NCBI GenBank assembly: GCA_017642335.1
Contig: JAGCPF010000068.1
Coordinates: 1-32,486, forward strand
From: Fibrobacter sp.
Lineage (GTDB): Bacteria; Fibrobacterota; Fibrobacteria; Fibrobacterales; Fibrobacteraceae
Direction of reading: 5' to 3'
Length of the DNA stretch: 32,486 bases
The notes under the pieces were generated by a model that ran no database searches, was not told the origin of the DNA, and saw only the letters and a list, made by a program, of their open reading frames with translations. Shown piece after piece: positions 14,715 to 23,221 of this stretch. The position numbers and the translations under genes are program-made. Position 1 is the first letter of the stretch. Each line of letters opens with the position of its first letter.

Positions 14715-16289
14715 TTAAACGTTGTCCGCACCGACCCAGATGTGGCCTTCCTGCACGGCAATCACCTTGATGGGGGTTCCGGCTTCGATGATTTCGCCAT
14801 GGGTCTGCACGTCGAACAATTTTCCGTTGATTGTCGCTTGGCCTACCGGACGCAGGAAAGTCTTCGCTTCGCCCGTATCGCCCACGGAGACTTCCTGCAC
14901 GGATTCGGTGGGGGATGCCGCTGTTTCGAGGTCAGTCTTGAGCATGGGCGTCCAGCCTTCGGGCAAAAGCGGAATCAGGTACTTGCTTGCCGCAATCGGG
15001 AATACGAGCGCTATTGCCGCACAACAGAGCATGTAGAGCAGGCCGAATAGCCAGGGCGTCGCGTCGAACGTGGTCTCGACGGTCTCGGGAATGTATTCGG
15101 GCATCTCCGAGGGCGAGAACGATAGTGCCAGCGCAAGGATCATGCAGGCGATGCCCCCGACGCCGAACAGGAACGTTCCCGGCATCACGAAGATTTCCAC
15201 GAGGAACAGTGCCACGCCCGCCACGAGCAGGATGGCGGGGATGTAGCCGTCGAGCTGCGGAGCGAACTGCCCGAGGAACACGATGCCGATGAGGATGATG
15301 CCGATGATGCCGAACAGCCCGAATCCCGGAGTCTTGAATTCGATGTAGAGCGCTCCGAATCCGAGGATAAGCAGGATGCCCGAGATGGCGGCGATGGCGG
15401 ATGCGATGTCTTCGCCGAGCGTGGTCTCGACTTCGCTTCTCCTTTCGATGGCGAGGGCGGTCTCGAAATCGGCACGGTCCTTGAAAGTTCCCTTCGAAAA
15501 GCCTAGTTCTTCCGCTTCCTTGTCTGTCATGGTCAGGAGTTCGCCTTCTTTCACGAGAATTTTCGGGGCGCCCCAGAGTTCCTTTTCGGCCTTGTCGAGC
15601 ACTTCGTACTTTTCGCCTTCGATGATGAGTACGGTGTCGCGCTGGTTCTTGGTGCCCTTGTCGAGAGTTCGCTTGAGTTCGAGAATTTCGAGTTCGGGTG
15701 TCACGAAGGATGAACTGAGCAGTTCGGGGTAGCCGTTCCGTTGGGCGAGGTTCCTGAACTTCGCCCGGAGCGGCGACTGTATCTTTTCGCCGACGATTTG
15801 CGGGGTGCCGTCGCCGCCCTGCACGATGGGCGCGCAGTCGCCGATGGTCGTGGCCTCGAGCATGTAGAGACGCTTGCAGGCCAGCGCGATAAGGCTCCCC
15901 GCGCTGATGGCCTTCTTCTTGACGAGGGCGATGGTCTCGGGCCCCTTGACCGCCATGATGGTATCTACGATGTCGAACGCGGCATCGAGGCGTCCGCCGA
16001 AGGTGTTGATTTCGAAGACGATGTAGTCGGGTTTTTCCTTGAGCGCGTCATCGATGGCGCGGGCGCAGAAGTCGAACATCGAGGGCTCCACGTCGCCTTC
16101 CAGCTTGATCCAGACGGCATGCTTCTTGGCCAGGGAGTCCGTAATGCTTGCTTGCGAAGCGGCTTCGCTTTCCTGTTTCGCCAGGGCGGAATCGGCAATC
16201 TTCTCGGTGGTGGCTGTGTTGGCGGTGCCGGCGAATGCAGCGGCCGCATAGAGCAGTAAAATCGGGATTATTTTTGCGAGTATATTCAT
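14715..16289 (-). CDS. NfeD-type membrane-bound ClpP-class serine protease
   Basis: These proteins pair a ClpP-like serine protease domain with a membrane part and a soluble NfeD OB-fold domain; stomatin-like partners are typical, though none is seen here. The 524 residues start with a signal peptide (1-20, AAAAFA end) and a polar stretch. The protease domain (about 57-240) has EINTFGGRLDAA at 93-104 and KKAISAGSLIAL with the likely nucleophile Ser129, and TTIGDCAPI following, as in the archaeal 1510-N protease. Five or six membrane helices lie at about 290-440. The C-terminal 80 residues (VGQATINGKLFDVQTHGEII) form the NfeD domain. AAGG lies before the ATG, and a TTTATAG promoter-like motif lies nine bases upstream. 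Confidence 0.88.
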   Translation of the reverse strand: MNILAKIIPILLLYAAAAFAGTANTATTEKIADSALAKQESEAASQASITDSLAKKHAVWIKLEGDVEPSMFDFCARAIDDALKEKPDYIVFEINTFGGRLDAAFDIVDTIMAVKGPETIALVKKKAISAGSLIALACKRLYMLEATTIGDCAPIVQGGDGTPQIVGEKIQSPLRAKFRNLAQRNGYPELLSSSFVTPELEILELKRTLDKGTKNQRDTVLIIEGEKYEVLDKAEKELWGAPKILVKEGELLTMTDKEAEELGFSKGTFKDRADFETALAIERRSEVETTLGEDIASAIAAISGILLILGFGALYIEFKTPGFGLFGIIGIILIGIVFLGQFAPQLDGYIPAILLVAGVALFLVEIFVMPGTFLFGVGGIACMILALALSFSPSEMPEYIPETVETTFDATPWLFGLLYMLCCAAIALVFPIAASKYLIPLLPEGWTPMLKTDLETAASPTESVQEVSVGDTGEAKTFLRPVGQATINGKLFDVQTHGEIIEAGTPIKVIAVQEGHIWVGADNV

Positions 16290-16479
16290 GCCTTCAATCT
16301 ATAAAGTTTTTAGTGCGTTAAGGGGGGAGGGAAAAATTTTTGTCTGGGTAAAATGAATAAAAATCTTTACATAATGACGGGGAAATGTCGCGAAAATTGA
16401 AATATTTAAACATTTTGTAACATCTTATTTACAAAATAAGACTATATTTCATATATATAGTTGCTGCATCGAGTAGAAT
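16290..16479. promoter_or_regulatory. AT-rich divergent promoter region with inverted repeat
   Basis: The 190-base gap between the nfeD-like gene and the histidine kinase is AT-rich. ATTTTGTAA (16412-16420) and TTACAAAAT (16429-16437) are a perfect 9-bp inverted repeat with an 8-base spacer. It overlaps a possible -35 TTTACA (16428-16433) that pairs with TATATA (16452-16457) at an 18-base distance, upstream of the kinase ATG at 16480. Towards nfeD, TTTATAG (minus strand, 16299-16305) is the likely -10 region. Confidence 0.5.
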
Positions 16480-19400
16480 ATGAAGAGCAAGATTTTTAGT
16501 CTCAACGCAATCATTACGTTCGCATTAATTGCGTTCCTTTTTGGTGTTACTGAAATTGGCTTTTTCTATATCACAAGCAAGGTTACAGAGGACTGCTGGG
16601 AAAATTTGCACCAGACGGGCAGAAATGCAGATTCCAGGCTCGTGTTCGTCTACCGGTCCCAGATGGGCGCCTTGATTAATATTACGGACCTCTTTACTTC
16701 GGTGGAAACGTTCGATAATCCCGAGGTCGTAAAGTACATCCAAGAGGTCAGGATTGGCCCGCTTCAGGCGCCAGTCCGCGTCTACCGCCGCAATGGCTAC
16801 TACATATACGAAAAAGGAAGCGGCAACAATCCCAAGGTCGCGGGACTTCTGAACAAGTATTTCTCTCCGTCGCCCTACATCACTCCAGTCCACGAGGACG
16901 TGTTCAGACCGGGCGTGATGGTTGCCGAACAATTCTTCCCGATACGCCATAAGGGAGAAATCGTTGGCGTGCTTGCCGCGGTCATCGACCTGCATGTGTT
17001 GCCTGGCTTCTTTGCTCAGTCCAATGCGAGTGACAACGGGTTGAACCTCTTGATTCTTGACCGTCGCGATAGTCTTCTCTTTATGGACACGTTCCACAAG
17101 AAGATGTCCAAGATTACGGACTACTCTTCGAGGAAGCCGAAATACGGTTACCACTACGACAAGTGGATTTCGGACATGATGGCCAAACGGGTTTCCGACT
17201 TTGCGTTCTTGCGCGAGAACGGCGAAGTTATCTTCCTTTCCTCGATTCCGTCACTGGTTGAGAACTGGACCATGCTCGTTGCCATCGACGAGGACAGGGC
17301 GCTAGCGAAGGCGCTGCTCGTGAGGAAGGTGTTTATCATCCTGTCGCTGATAGAAATCTTGGCGCTCGTCCTTTACCTGTTCTGGATGATTCGAGATATC
17401 AAGAAGCGCCTGGAGTCCGAGAACCGTGAGTATTCCGATATTCTTTCGACATTGAGCGGCAGTTTCGACGACCTGTTCTACGTCAACATGAAGGACGACT
17501 CCTACGTCGAGTTTGTCTCGCACAAGAAGTTCCAGAAACTCGAAATGAAAACCGGCAAGGATAACTTCTTCACGTGGGCCAAGTCGAAAATCCAGGAGTA
17601 CTGCACCTTCGAGGACCAGGAACTTGTCGTGGATTTCTTGACCAAGTCGCGCTTTGTGGAAGGCTTAGATCCGGGCGACTCGCTGTCGGTAGAATTCAGA
17701 CTCAATGACCAGCGTGGCCGCAGCGAATATTACAGAATGCGTGCCCACAAGGCGGTGAGCGCCAATGACCACGTGATATTTACTCTCGAAAACGTGGACG
17801 ACGAAATCCGCAAGTCCGACCAGCAACGTCAGGATCTGGAACGTCGTAACCGCATGATTGCATCTTTGGCTGCGGACTTCGACTGCGTGCAGTACGTCGA
17901 GGTGCAGGAGAAGAAGGTTGACGATATCGCGGACACGTACCGCGAAAGCGAAAAGTTGAAGCGCCTCATACCCGGATGGGATACCGAGAAGGTGTTCAAG
18001 CACAGGCTTGACTTGTTGCTTACCTACATTGTCAGCGACTCCGACAGGGAATCGTTCTTGGCACAGACTCGCCGAGAGGTTATCCTTGCGAACTTGAAGA
18101 AGCAGTCCACGTATTACGTGAACTTCAAGGCTGTCATGAACGGCAAGGAACTCTTCTACCAACTTAAGTTCATTGCGGACAAGGTTGGTTCTAAGATAAA
18201 GGGCTTTGTCATCGGCTTGCATAGCGTTGACGAGGAAATCAAGCAGCAGTTGGAAATTCAGGAAAACCTCAAGCGCAACCTGGAAATCATCGACATCCTT
18301 TCCGAGGACTATACGGCCCTGTACTACGTAAATCTCAAGACGATGCAGACGGGCGTGCTTTCGTTTAGCAACTATGTCCAGCCGGACATGGGTGTCATTA
18401 TGGCGGAAAGCAACGATCTGTTCGTGTCCTTCAGGAGATTCATTAACGAACTTGTTTATCCGGCAGACAGGGGACTTCTCGAACCGTATCTGGATTTGTC
18501 TTACTTGCGCGAGCAGCTCTCGACGCAGAAGCGCATCAATATCGATTTCCGGCGCAACTATTCCGGCGTGTACAAGTATACGCGCTTGACTATCGCGAAG
18601 GCGGAGGCTGTGGATGTCGAACCGGAACTGGTCGCACTCGGCTTTATCGAGATTGACGCGCAGTACAGGGCCGAAGCGGAACGCCAGGAGAACATCCGCC
18701 GCATCATGACGCTTTCCGACGAGTTCGAGTCCATCTACGACGTGAACATCGATACCGGAACATACACCTGCTCGACGAAGGGTGGCAAGCATACGGAAGA
18801 AATCAAGGGCTATCAGGCGATGAATTCCGACTTCTTCCAGCTGAACGCAAACAGCATCCCGAAGGTTATTTACGAAGATGACCAGGAAATGATGCTCAAG
18901 TACATGACCAAGCAGTATATGCTTGACCGCCTCGAAAAGGAAATGTCGTACTTCATCGATTATCGTGCCATCTTGGACGATAAGATTATTTGGTACAGGA
19001 TGAAGGTGACGCGTTCGGGCGACTGGATGAACGAGAGGCGTATGCTTGTGGGCGTGTTCAACAATGACGAGAACCACCGCAAGGAGAAGGCTCAGCAGGA
19101 AGCGCTCGAGCAGGCTCTGCAGATGGCCAAGTCGGCGTCGAGGGCGAAGACGACGTTCCTCAACAACATGAGCCACGACATCCGTACCCCGATGAATGCG
19201 ATTATCGGTTATACGAAACTTGCGAAGGCTCACCTGGATAACAGCGACCAGATTAAGGATTACCTGGGCAAGATTGCACAGTCTTCCGACCACCTGCTTT
19301 CCCTGATCAACGACGTGCTCGACATGAGCCGTATCGAGTCGGGCAAGATGAACCTGAACGAGAAAACAGAAAACCTTTCCAGCATCATCCACATGCTCAA

Positions 19401-20679
19401 GGATATCGTTCAGGCGGATATCCGTTCGAGGAAGGTGGAATTCTTTGTGGATTCCGCCGACGTGAACGACGAGGAAGTCATCTGCGACAAGCTGCGCCTG
19501 AACCAGGTCTTGCTGAACGTGCTTTCCAATGCCATCAAGTATACGCCTGCGGGCGGTACCGTATCGATGCGCATTTTGCAAATCGGCGTGACGGATTCCG
19601 GCTACGGCAAGTACGAGTTCCGCGTGAAGGATACGGGCATCGGTATGAATGCCGAATTCCTCAAGACCATATACGATCCGTTCACTCGCGTGAAGTCTTC
19701 AACGGTTTCCGGAATCCAGGGAACCGGTCTCGGCATGGCCATCACCAAGAATATCGTGACGATGATGGGCGGCGAAATTGAAATCCAGAGCGAGGAGAAT
19801 GTCGGTACAGAGGTTGTCATCACTTTCGACTTCAAGCTCGGTAAGCAGCATGTGGAACCTGAACGCATCCCCGAAGTGGACGGATTGCGTTGCCTTGTGG
19901 TGGACGACGATACCAACGCCTGCCGCAGCATCGTGAAGATGCTCAAGGATCTCGGCATGCACATGGAATGGTGCTCCAGCGGCAAGGAAGCCGTCTTGCG
20001 CACGGAGGATTCGCTCCAGGACAAGGACCTGTTCGGCATGTTCTTCATCGACTGGCTGATGCCGGATGTGAACGGTATCGAGGTGGCCAGGCGCATCCGC
20101 AGGATGGTGGGCGACGACGTACCCATCCTCATCCTCACGGCGTACGATTGGTCCGATATCGAAGAGGAAGCCAGAAACGCGGGGGTCACGGGATTCGTAA
20201 GCAAGCCGGTGTTCTTCTCTGACTTGCGCAAGGTCATTTCGACATATTGCTGCCCGCATGACGAGGCTCCTGTCAAGTCCGATCCGGAAGTGAACTTCGT
20301 GGGCAAGTCCATCCTCCTTGTCGAAGACAATGAGCTGAACTGCGAAATCTCCAGGGAAATGCTGGAGGATCTCGGCATAAAGGTTTCCCTGGCCGAAGAT
20401 GGCTCCGTTGCCCTGAACATGATGAAAAAGGCGAAGCGTGGCGATTTCGACTTGATCTTGATGGACGTCCAGATGCCCATCATGGACGGTTACGAGGCGA
20501 CACGCCGGATCCGCGCCTTGCCGAACAAGTTTATCGCGGATATCCCGATTATCGCCATGACGGCAAATGCGTTTGCCGAGGATTGCCAGGCGGCTCTCGA
20601 TGCCGGCATGAACGAGCACGTGACAAAGCCGGTCGACTTCGACAAGCTCAAGGTGACGTTGGCCAAGTTCCTGACGTAG
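16480..20679 (+). CDS. hybrid sensor histidine kinase with four PAS-like modules and two receivers
   Basis: A 1399-residue inner-membrane sensor. Helices at 11-32 and 282-303 flank an outside domain (about 35-280) that looks like a Cache sensor. Four similar modules follow (about 320-440, 455-590, 600-730, 740-870), each starting with a pattern like DDLFYVNMK or YTALYYVNLK. The kinase core has the phospho-acceptor His899 (NNMSHDIRTPMN), N box with Asn1017, DTGIGM at 1051-1056 and GTGLGMAI at 1081-1088. Receiver 1 has VDDD at 1141-1144, Asp1191 and Lys1242; receiver 2 has VEDN at 1281-1284, Asp1329 (LMDVQMP) and Lys1383. No HPt domain, DNA-binding or enzyme output follows, so a separate phosphotransfer protein is likely. 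The promoter region is shared with nfeD. The ligand is unknown. Confidence 0.93.
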   Translation: MKSKIFSLNAIITFALIAFLFGVTEIGFFYITSKVTEDCWENLHQTGRNADSRLVFVYRSQMGALINITDLFTSVETFDNPEVVKYIQEVRIGPLQAPVRVYRRNGYYIYEKGSGNNPKVAGLLNKYFSPSPYITPVHEDVFRPGVMVAEQFFPIRHKGEIVGVLAAVIDLHVLPGFFAQSNASDNGLNLLILDRRDSLLFMDTFHKKMSKITDYSSRKPKYGYHYDKWISDMMAKRVSDFAFLRENGEVIFLSSIPSLVENWTMLVAIDEDRALAKALLVRKVFIILSLIEILALVLYLFWMIRDIKKRLESENREYSDILSTLSGSFDDLFYVNMKDDSYVEFVSHKKFQKLEMKTGKDNFFTWAKSKIQEYCTFEDQELVVDFLTKSRFVEGLDPGDSLSVEFRLNDQRGRSEYYRMRAHKAVSANDHVIFTLENVDDEIRKSDQQRQDLERRNRMIASLAADFDCVQYVEVQEKKVDDIADTYRESEKLKRLIPGWDTEKVFKHRLDLLLTYIVSDSDRESFLAQTRREVILANLKKQSTYYVNFKAVMNGKELFYQLKFIADKVGSKIKGFVIGLHSVDEEIKQQLEIQENLKRNLEIIDILSEDYTALYYVNLKTMQTGVLSFSNYVQPDMGVIMAESNDLFVSFRRFINELVYPADRGLLEPYLDLSYLREQLSTQKRINIDFRRNYSGVYKYTRLTIAKAEAVDVEPELVALGFIEIDAQYRAEAERQENIRRIMTLSDEFESIYDVNIDTGTYTCSTKGGKHTEEIKGYQAMNSDFFQLNANSIPKVIYEDDQEMMLKYMTKQYMLDRLEKEMSYFIDYRAILDDKIIWYRMKVTRSGDWMNERRMLVGVFNNDENHRKEKAQQEALEQALQMAKSASRAKTTFLNNMSHDIRTPMNAIIGYTKLAKAHLDNSDQIKDYLGKIAQSSDHLLSLINDVLDMSRIESGKMNLNEKTENLSSIIHMLKDIVQADIRSRKVEFFVDSADVNDEEVICDKLRLNQVLLNVLSNAIKYTPAGGTVSMRILQIGVTDSGYGKYEFRVKDTGIGMNAEFLKTIYDPFTRVKSSTVSGIQGTGLGMAITKNIVTMMGGEIEIQSEENVGTEVVITFDFKLGKQHVEPERIPEVDGLRCLVVDDDTNACRSIVKMLKDLGMHMEWCSSGKEAVLRTEDSLQDKDLFGMFFIDWLMPDVNGIEVARRIRRMVGDDVPILILTAYDWSDIEEEARNAGVTGFVSKPVFFSDLRKVISTYCCPHDEAPVKSDPEVNFVGKSILLVEDNELNCEISREMLEDLGIKVSLAEDGSVALNMMKKAKRGDFDLILMDVQMPIMDGYEATRRIRALPNKFIADIPIIAMTANAFAEDCQAALDAGMNEHVTKPVDFDKLKVTLAKFLT

Positions 20680-20715
20680 GATTTTCGGAAAGAATTCTTT
20701 TTATGGTACGGGATG

Positions 20716-21753
20716 TCAGTACGTCTCGTACTTGGCGTCCCTTTCGACGGGGATGAGACCTTCGTTTTGGATGAGTTCGCGCATCCGGCTAGGGCTCATG
20801 CCGACGGGGACTGTTGCGCCCGCCGCGTGCGTAATCTTCTCTTCTATGATGGTGCCGTCCAGGTCGGACGCTCCGGCGTGGAGTGCCTTCATTGCCGTTT
20901 CTATGCCCATCTGGATCCAGTAAGCCTTGATGTGGGGGAAATTGTCGAGGAAGAGTCTTGCGACCGCTACCGTGCGCAGGATGTCCTCTTCGCTCGTGAT
21001 GTTGGGAACAATCTTGTGCAGGGCGTTATGTTCCGGATGGTAGACGAGCGGGATGAATGCGAAGAAGCCTGGAGCCTCGTCTTGCAGGTCGCGGAGCATG
21101 CGCATGTGGGCAATTCTGTCTTCGGGCTTTTCGATGTGGCCGAAGAGCATGGTCGCGTTGGTGGGGATGCCCAGTTTGTGTGCCGCCCGGTGGACGGCGA
21201 GCCATTCTTCGCCGGTTTCCTTGCCCGGACAGATTTGGTCCCTGACGCTTTGCACGAGGATTTCGGCGCCACCTCCGGGAAGCGTGTCGAGACCTGCATC
21301 CTTGAGGGTTGCCATAATTTGTTCGGGGCTCTGTCCCGAAATTTTTGCGAAATGGCAGATTTCGACTGCCGTGAAGGCCTTCAGGTTCACTGCCGGGAAT
21401 TCCCTGCGCAGTTTCCGGAGCATCTCGATGTAGTAATCGAACGGGTGGTCGGGATGCAGTCCGCCGACGATATGCAGTTCCCTTGCGCCTCCCGCGATAG
21501 CCTCGGCGGCTTTGTCGCGGATGGTGGGGTAGTCCCAGTCATAGGCTGTCGGACTGTCCTTCTTGATTTTGGAGAAGGCGCAGAACCGGCAATGCAGTAC
21601 GCAGACGTTCGTGTAGTTGATCTGGCGGTTGTTCACCCAGTACACGGATTTCCCGTGGCGCGATTCCTTTTCGGCGTTGGCGAGTTTGCATAGCTCGTCG
21701 AGGGGGGCGTTCAGGAAAAGGTCAAGAGCTTGGGATTCTGTCAGGCGGTTCAT
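20716..21753 (-). CDS. mqnE: aminofutalosine synthase, menaquinone synthesis
   Basis: MqnE is a radical-SAM enzyme that joins 3-enolpyruvyl-benzoate to the adenosyl group to form aminofutalosine in the futalosine route to menaquinone. The [4Fe-4S] cluster motif CVLHCRFC gives Cys51, Cys55 and Cys58 from the chosen ATG. GGLHPDHPFDYYIEMLR, LKAFTAVEI and GGGAEILVQSVRDQICPGK follow, and TNATMLFGHIE favours MqnE over MqnC. Length (345 residues) is normal. The ATG at 21753 is used; a TTG two codons earlier is also open. The gene stands alone and converges on the histidine kinase with 36 bases between. Menaquinone would serve anaerobic respiration such as fumarate reduction. Confidence 0.9.
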   Translation of the reverse strand: MNRLTESQALDLFLNAPLDELCKLANAEKESRHGKSVYWVNNRQINYTNVCVLHCRFCAFSKIKKDSPTAYDWDYPTIRDKAAEAIAGGARELHIVGGLHPDHPFDYYIEMLRKLRREFPAVNLKAFTAVEICHFAKISGQSPEQIMATLKDAGLDTLPGGGAEILVQSVRDQICPGKETGEEWLAVHRAAHKLGIPTNATMLFGHIEKPEDRIAHMRMLRDLQDEAPGFFAFIPLVYHPEHNALHKIVPNITSEEDILRTVAVARLFLDNFPHIKAYWIQMGIETAMKALHAGASDLDGTIIEEKITHAAGATVPVGMSPSRMRELIQNEGLIPVERDAKYETY

Positions 21754-21836
21754 GGGCAAAATTTATTAATTCCTGATGTGGGGAATGATTGCCGAAATGC
21801 GGAAAAATTGCGTAAATGCGGTGCAGAAAATGCAAG

Positions 21837-21862
21837 AAGGCCCGGAATAATCCGGGCCTTCT
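21837..21862 (-). terminator. hairpin after initiator tRNA gene
   Basis: Perfect 10-bp stem AAGGCCCGGA (21837-21846) with TCCGGGCCTT (21851-21860) and loop of four. On the minus strand it follows the tRNA 3' end by a few bases. The T tract behind it is short (TTCTTGC), so termination may lean on stem strength. Confidence 0.75.
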
Positions 21863-21866
21863 GTAG

Positions 21867-21940
<74 letters not shown>

Positions 21941-21954
21941 TCGAGGTAGCCCCA

Positions 21955-21983
21955 TATATAGAAAAAGCGCTCCATTTTGGCAA
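21955..21983 (-). promoter_or_regulatory. sigma70-like promoter of initiator tRNA
   Basis: On the minus strand TTGCCA (21978-21983) and TATATA (21955-21960) are separated by exactly 17 bases. The start of transcription would fall about eight bases before the tRNA 5' end. Confidence 0.75.
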
Positions 21984-22000
21984 GGCTTTTTGTTCGATTG

Positions 22001-22040
22001 TAAAAAAAATATGCCTAAATTCGCACGATTTAAGCATATT
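22001..22040 (-). terminator. terminator after pgsA-like gene
   Basis: Inverted repeat of 13 bp with one mismatch (22008-22020 with 22028-22040), loop of seven, followed on the minus strand by a run of eight T. It lies 26 bases after the pgsA-like stop. Confidence 0.8.
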
Positions 22041-22066
22041 GTAAGGTTCTTCGGTCTGTGTGTGCG

Positions 22067-23221
22067 TTACACGAATTTTTTCAGGATGTGCTTGCTTGCG
22101 ACGAAGTAATCGATGCCGCTGATAATCGTGATGGCCATGATGGTGGCCATTACGGCGGTGGGGAAGATGCTCCAGAATTCCTGGTAGTTGGGGATGATGT
22201 GTTCCATCGGGTCGAGCGCTCCGACGAGAATGGCGATGATGCCGACACCCTGCAATGCAGTTTTCCATTTGCCGCTCCGGCGTGCTGGCATGACGAGGCC
22301 TTCGCTTGCCGCGAGCGTCCTGAGTGTTTCGACGCTGGATTCACGGAAATAGATGAGAGCGACCATCCACACAGGCGCATATCCCGTCGCGATGAAACAC
22401 ATGAAGATGGTCATGTTGGAAATCTTGTCGCTGAACGGATCGAGGTATTTGCCCAATGTGCTCACTTCGCCCATGGCGCGTGCGAGTTTGCCGTCCAGAA
22501 AGTCGGTCAGCATGAACCCGAGCACCATGATGAGGGCTAGGCTCTTGAAAACGAGGCTGTTGTTGCTGTAGTCCAGGTCGTTGTCGTAGAAGAATACCCA
22601 GAGGAAAAAAGGCGTGAGCACGATGCGGCTCATGGTGAGCTGGCTTGCGATGGAGAGCGGTTTGCGGTGCGCAGGGTCACGATAGTACCAGTAGGCGTAA
22701 GCGACGGTGGAGGCGAGCATCAACAGGATGGATGCCACCATGCATATCTGCTTATAATCTTCGAGGTCAAGCAGATAGACGCCCATCGTTATGGTGACGG
22801 CGATGTTCGCGAACTTGCTCCAGCGACGTTTACGCGGCAGAGACTTGCCCTCGCGTAGGACACCGAGGTTGAAAAGGTTGTTCGCAATGAGGCGGGCGAG
22901 CAAAAACGCGCATCCGACGCCGAGCAGTTTCTCCGTATTTTCCTGCAGGATGAGCTCGCGGATGAAGATGCTCGTCATGACGCTGAACTGCAGGAGCCCG
23001 TCGATAAAGTTCAGCCAGAGCCTATAGTAGGGTTTCTCGATTTCCTGGGAACGGAGCTGGAACAGGTTTACCCAGCCCATGACGAGTGCAATACCGACGA
23101 AGGCCGTGGCTGTCTTGGCCATGCCCATCCATATGAACACAATCACGCACACGAAAACGATTGCTCTGAGAATGCTCCATATCCTGCTGCGGAGCCTTAC
23201 GCCAGATGCCTTATTCGTCAC
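22067..23221 (-). CDS. CDP-alcohol phosphatidyltransferase, PgsA-like, with extra N-terminal half
   Basis: Such enzymes move a phosphatidyl group from CDP-diacylglycerol to an alcohol; PgsA makes phosphatidylglycerol phosphate in the inner membrane. The C-terminal half (about 188-384) has the full catalytic motif: Asp240, Asp243-Gly244, Ala247-Arg248, Gly257, Asp261 and Asp265. TMSRIVLTPFF near 196 and ARRSGKWKT near 292 are also PgsA-like. The N-terminal 187 residues hold five or six membrane helices without that motif; several strings echo the C-terminal half, so it may be a decayed duplicate. Typical PgsA is about 180 residues. The start is GTG, and GTGA overlaps the recN stop, so the pair is translationally coupled. 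The alcohol substrate is inferred. Confidence 0.82.
   Translation of the reverse strand: MTNKASGVRLRSRIWSILRAIVFVCVIVFIWMGMAKTATAFVGIALVMGWVNLFQLRSQEIEKPYYRLWLNFIDGLLQFSVMTSIFIRELILQENTEKLLGVGCAFLLARLIANNLFNLGVLREGKSLPRKRRWSKFANIAVTITMGVYLLDLEDYKQICMVASILLMLASTVAYAYWYYRDPAHRKPLSIASQLTMSRIVLTPFFLWVFFYDNDLDYSNNSLVFKSLALIMVLGFMLTDFLDGKLARAMGEVSTLGKYLDPFSDKISNMTIFMCFIATGYAPVWMVALIYFRESSVETLRTLAASEGLVMPARRSGKWKTALQGVGIIAILVGALDPMEHIIPNYQEFWSIFPTAVMATIMAITIISGIDYFVASKHILKKFV

Noticed and set aside
17665..19581. 638-codon minus-strand frame inside the histidine kinase
   Set aside because: Antisense shadow of a strongly conserved kinase; the His/Val/Arg-rich composition is typical of such shadows.
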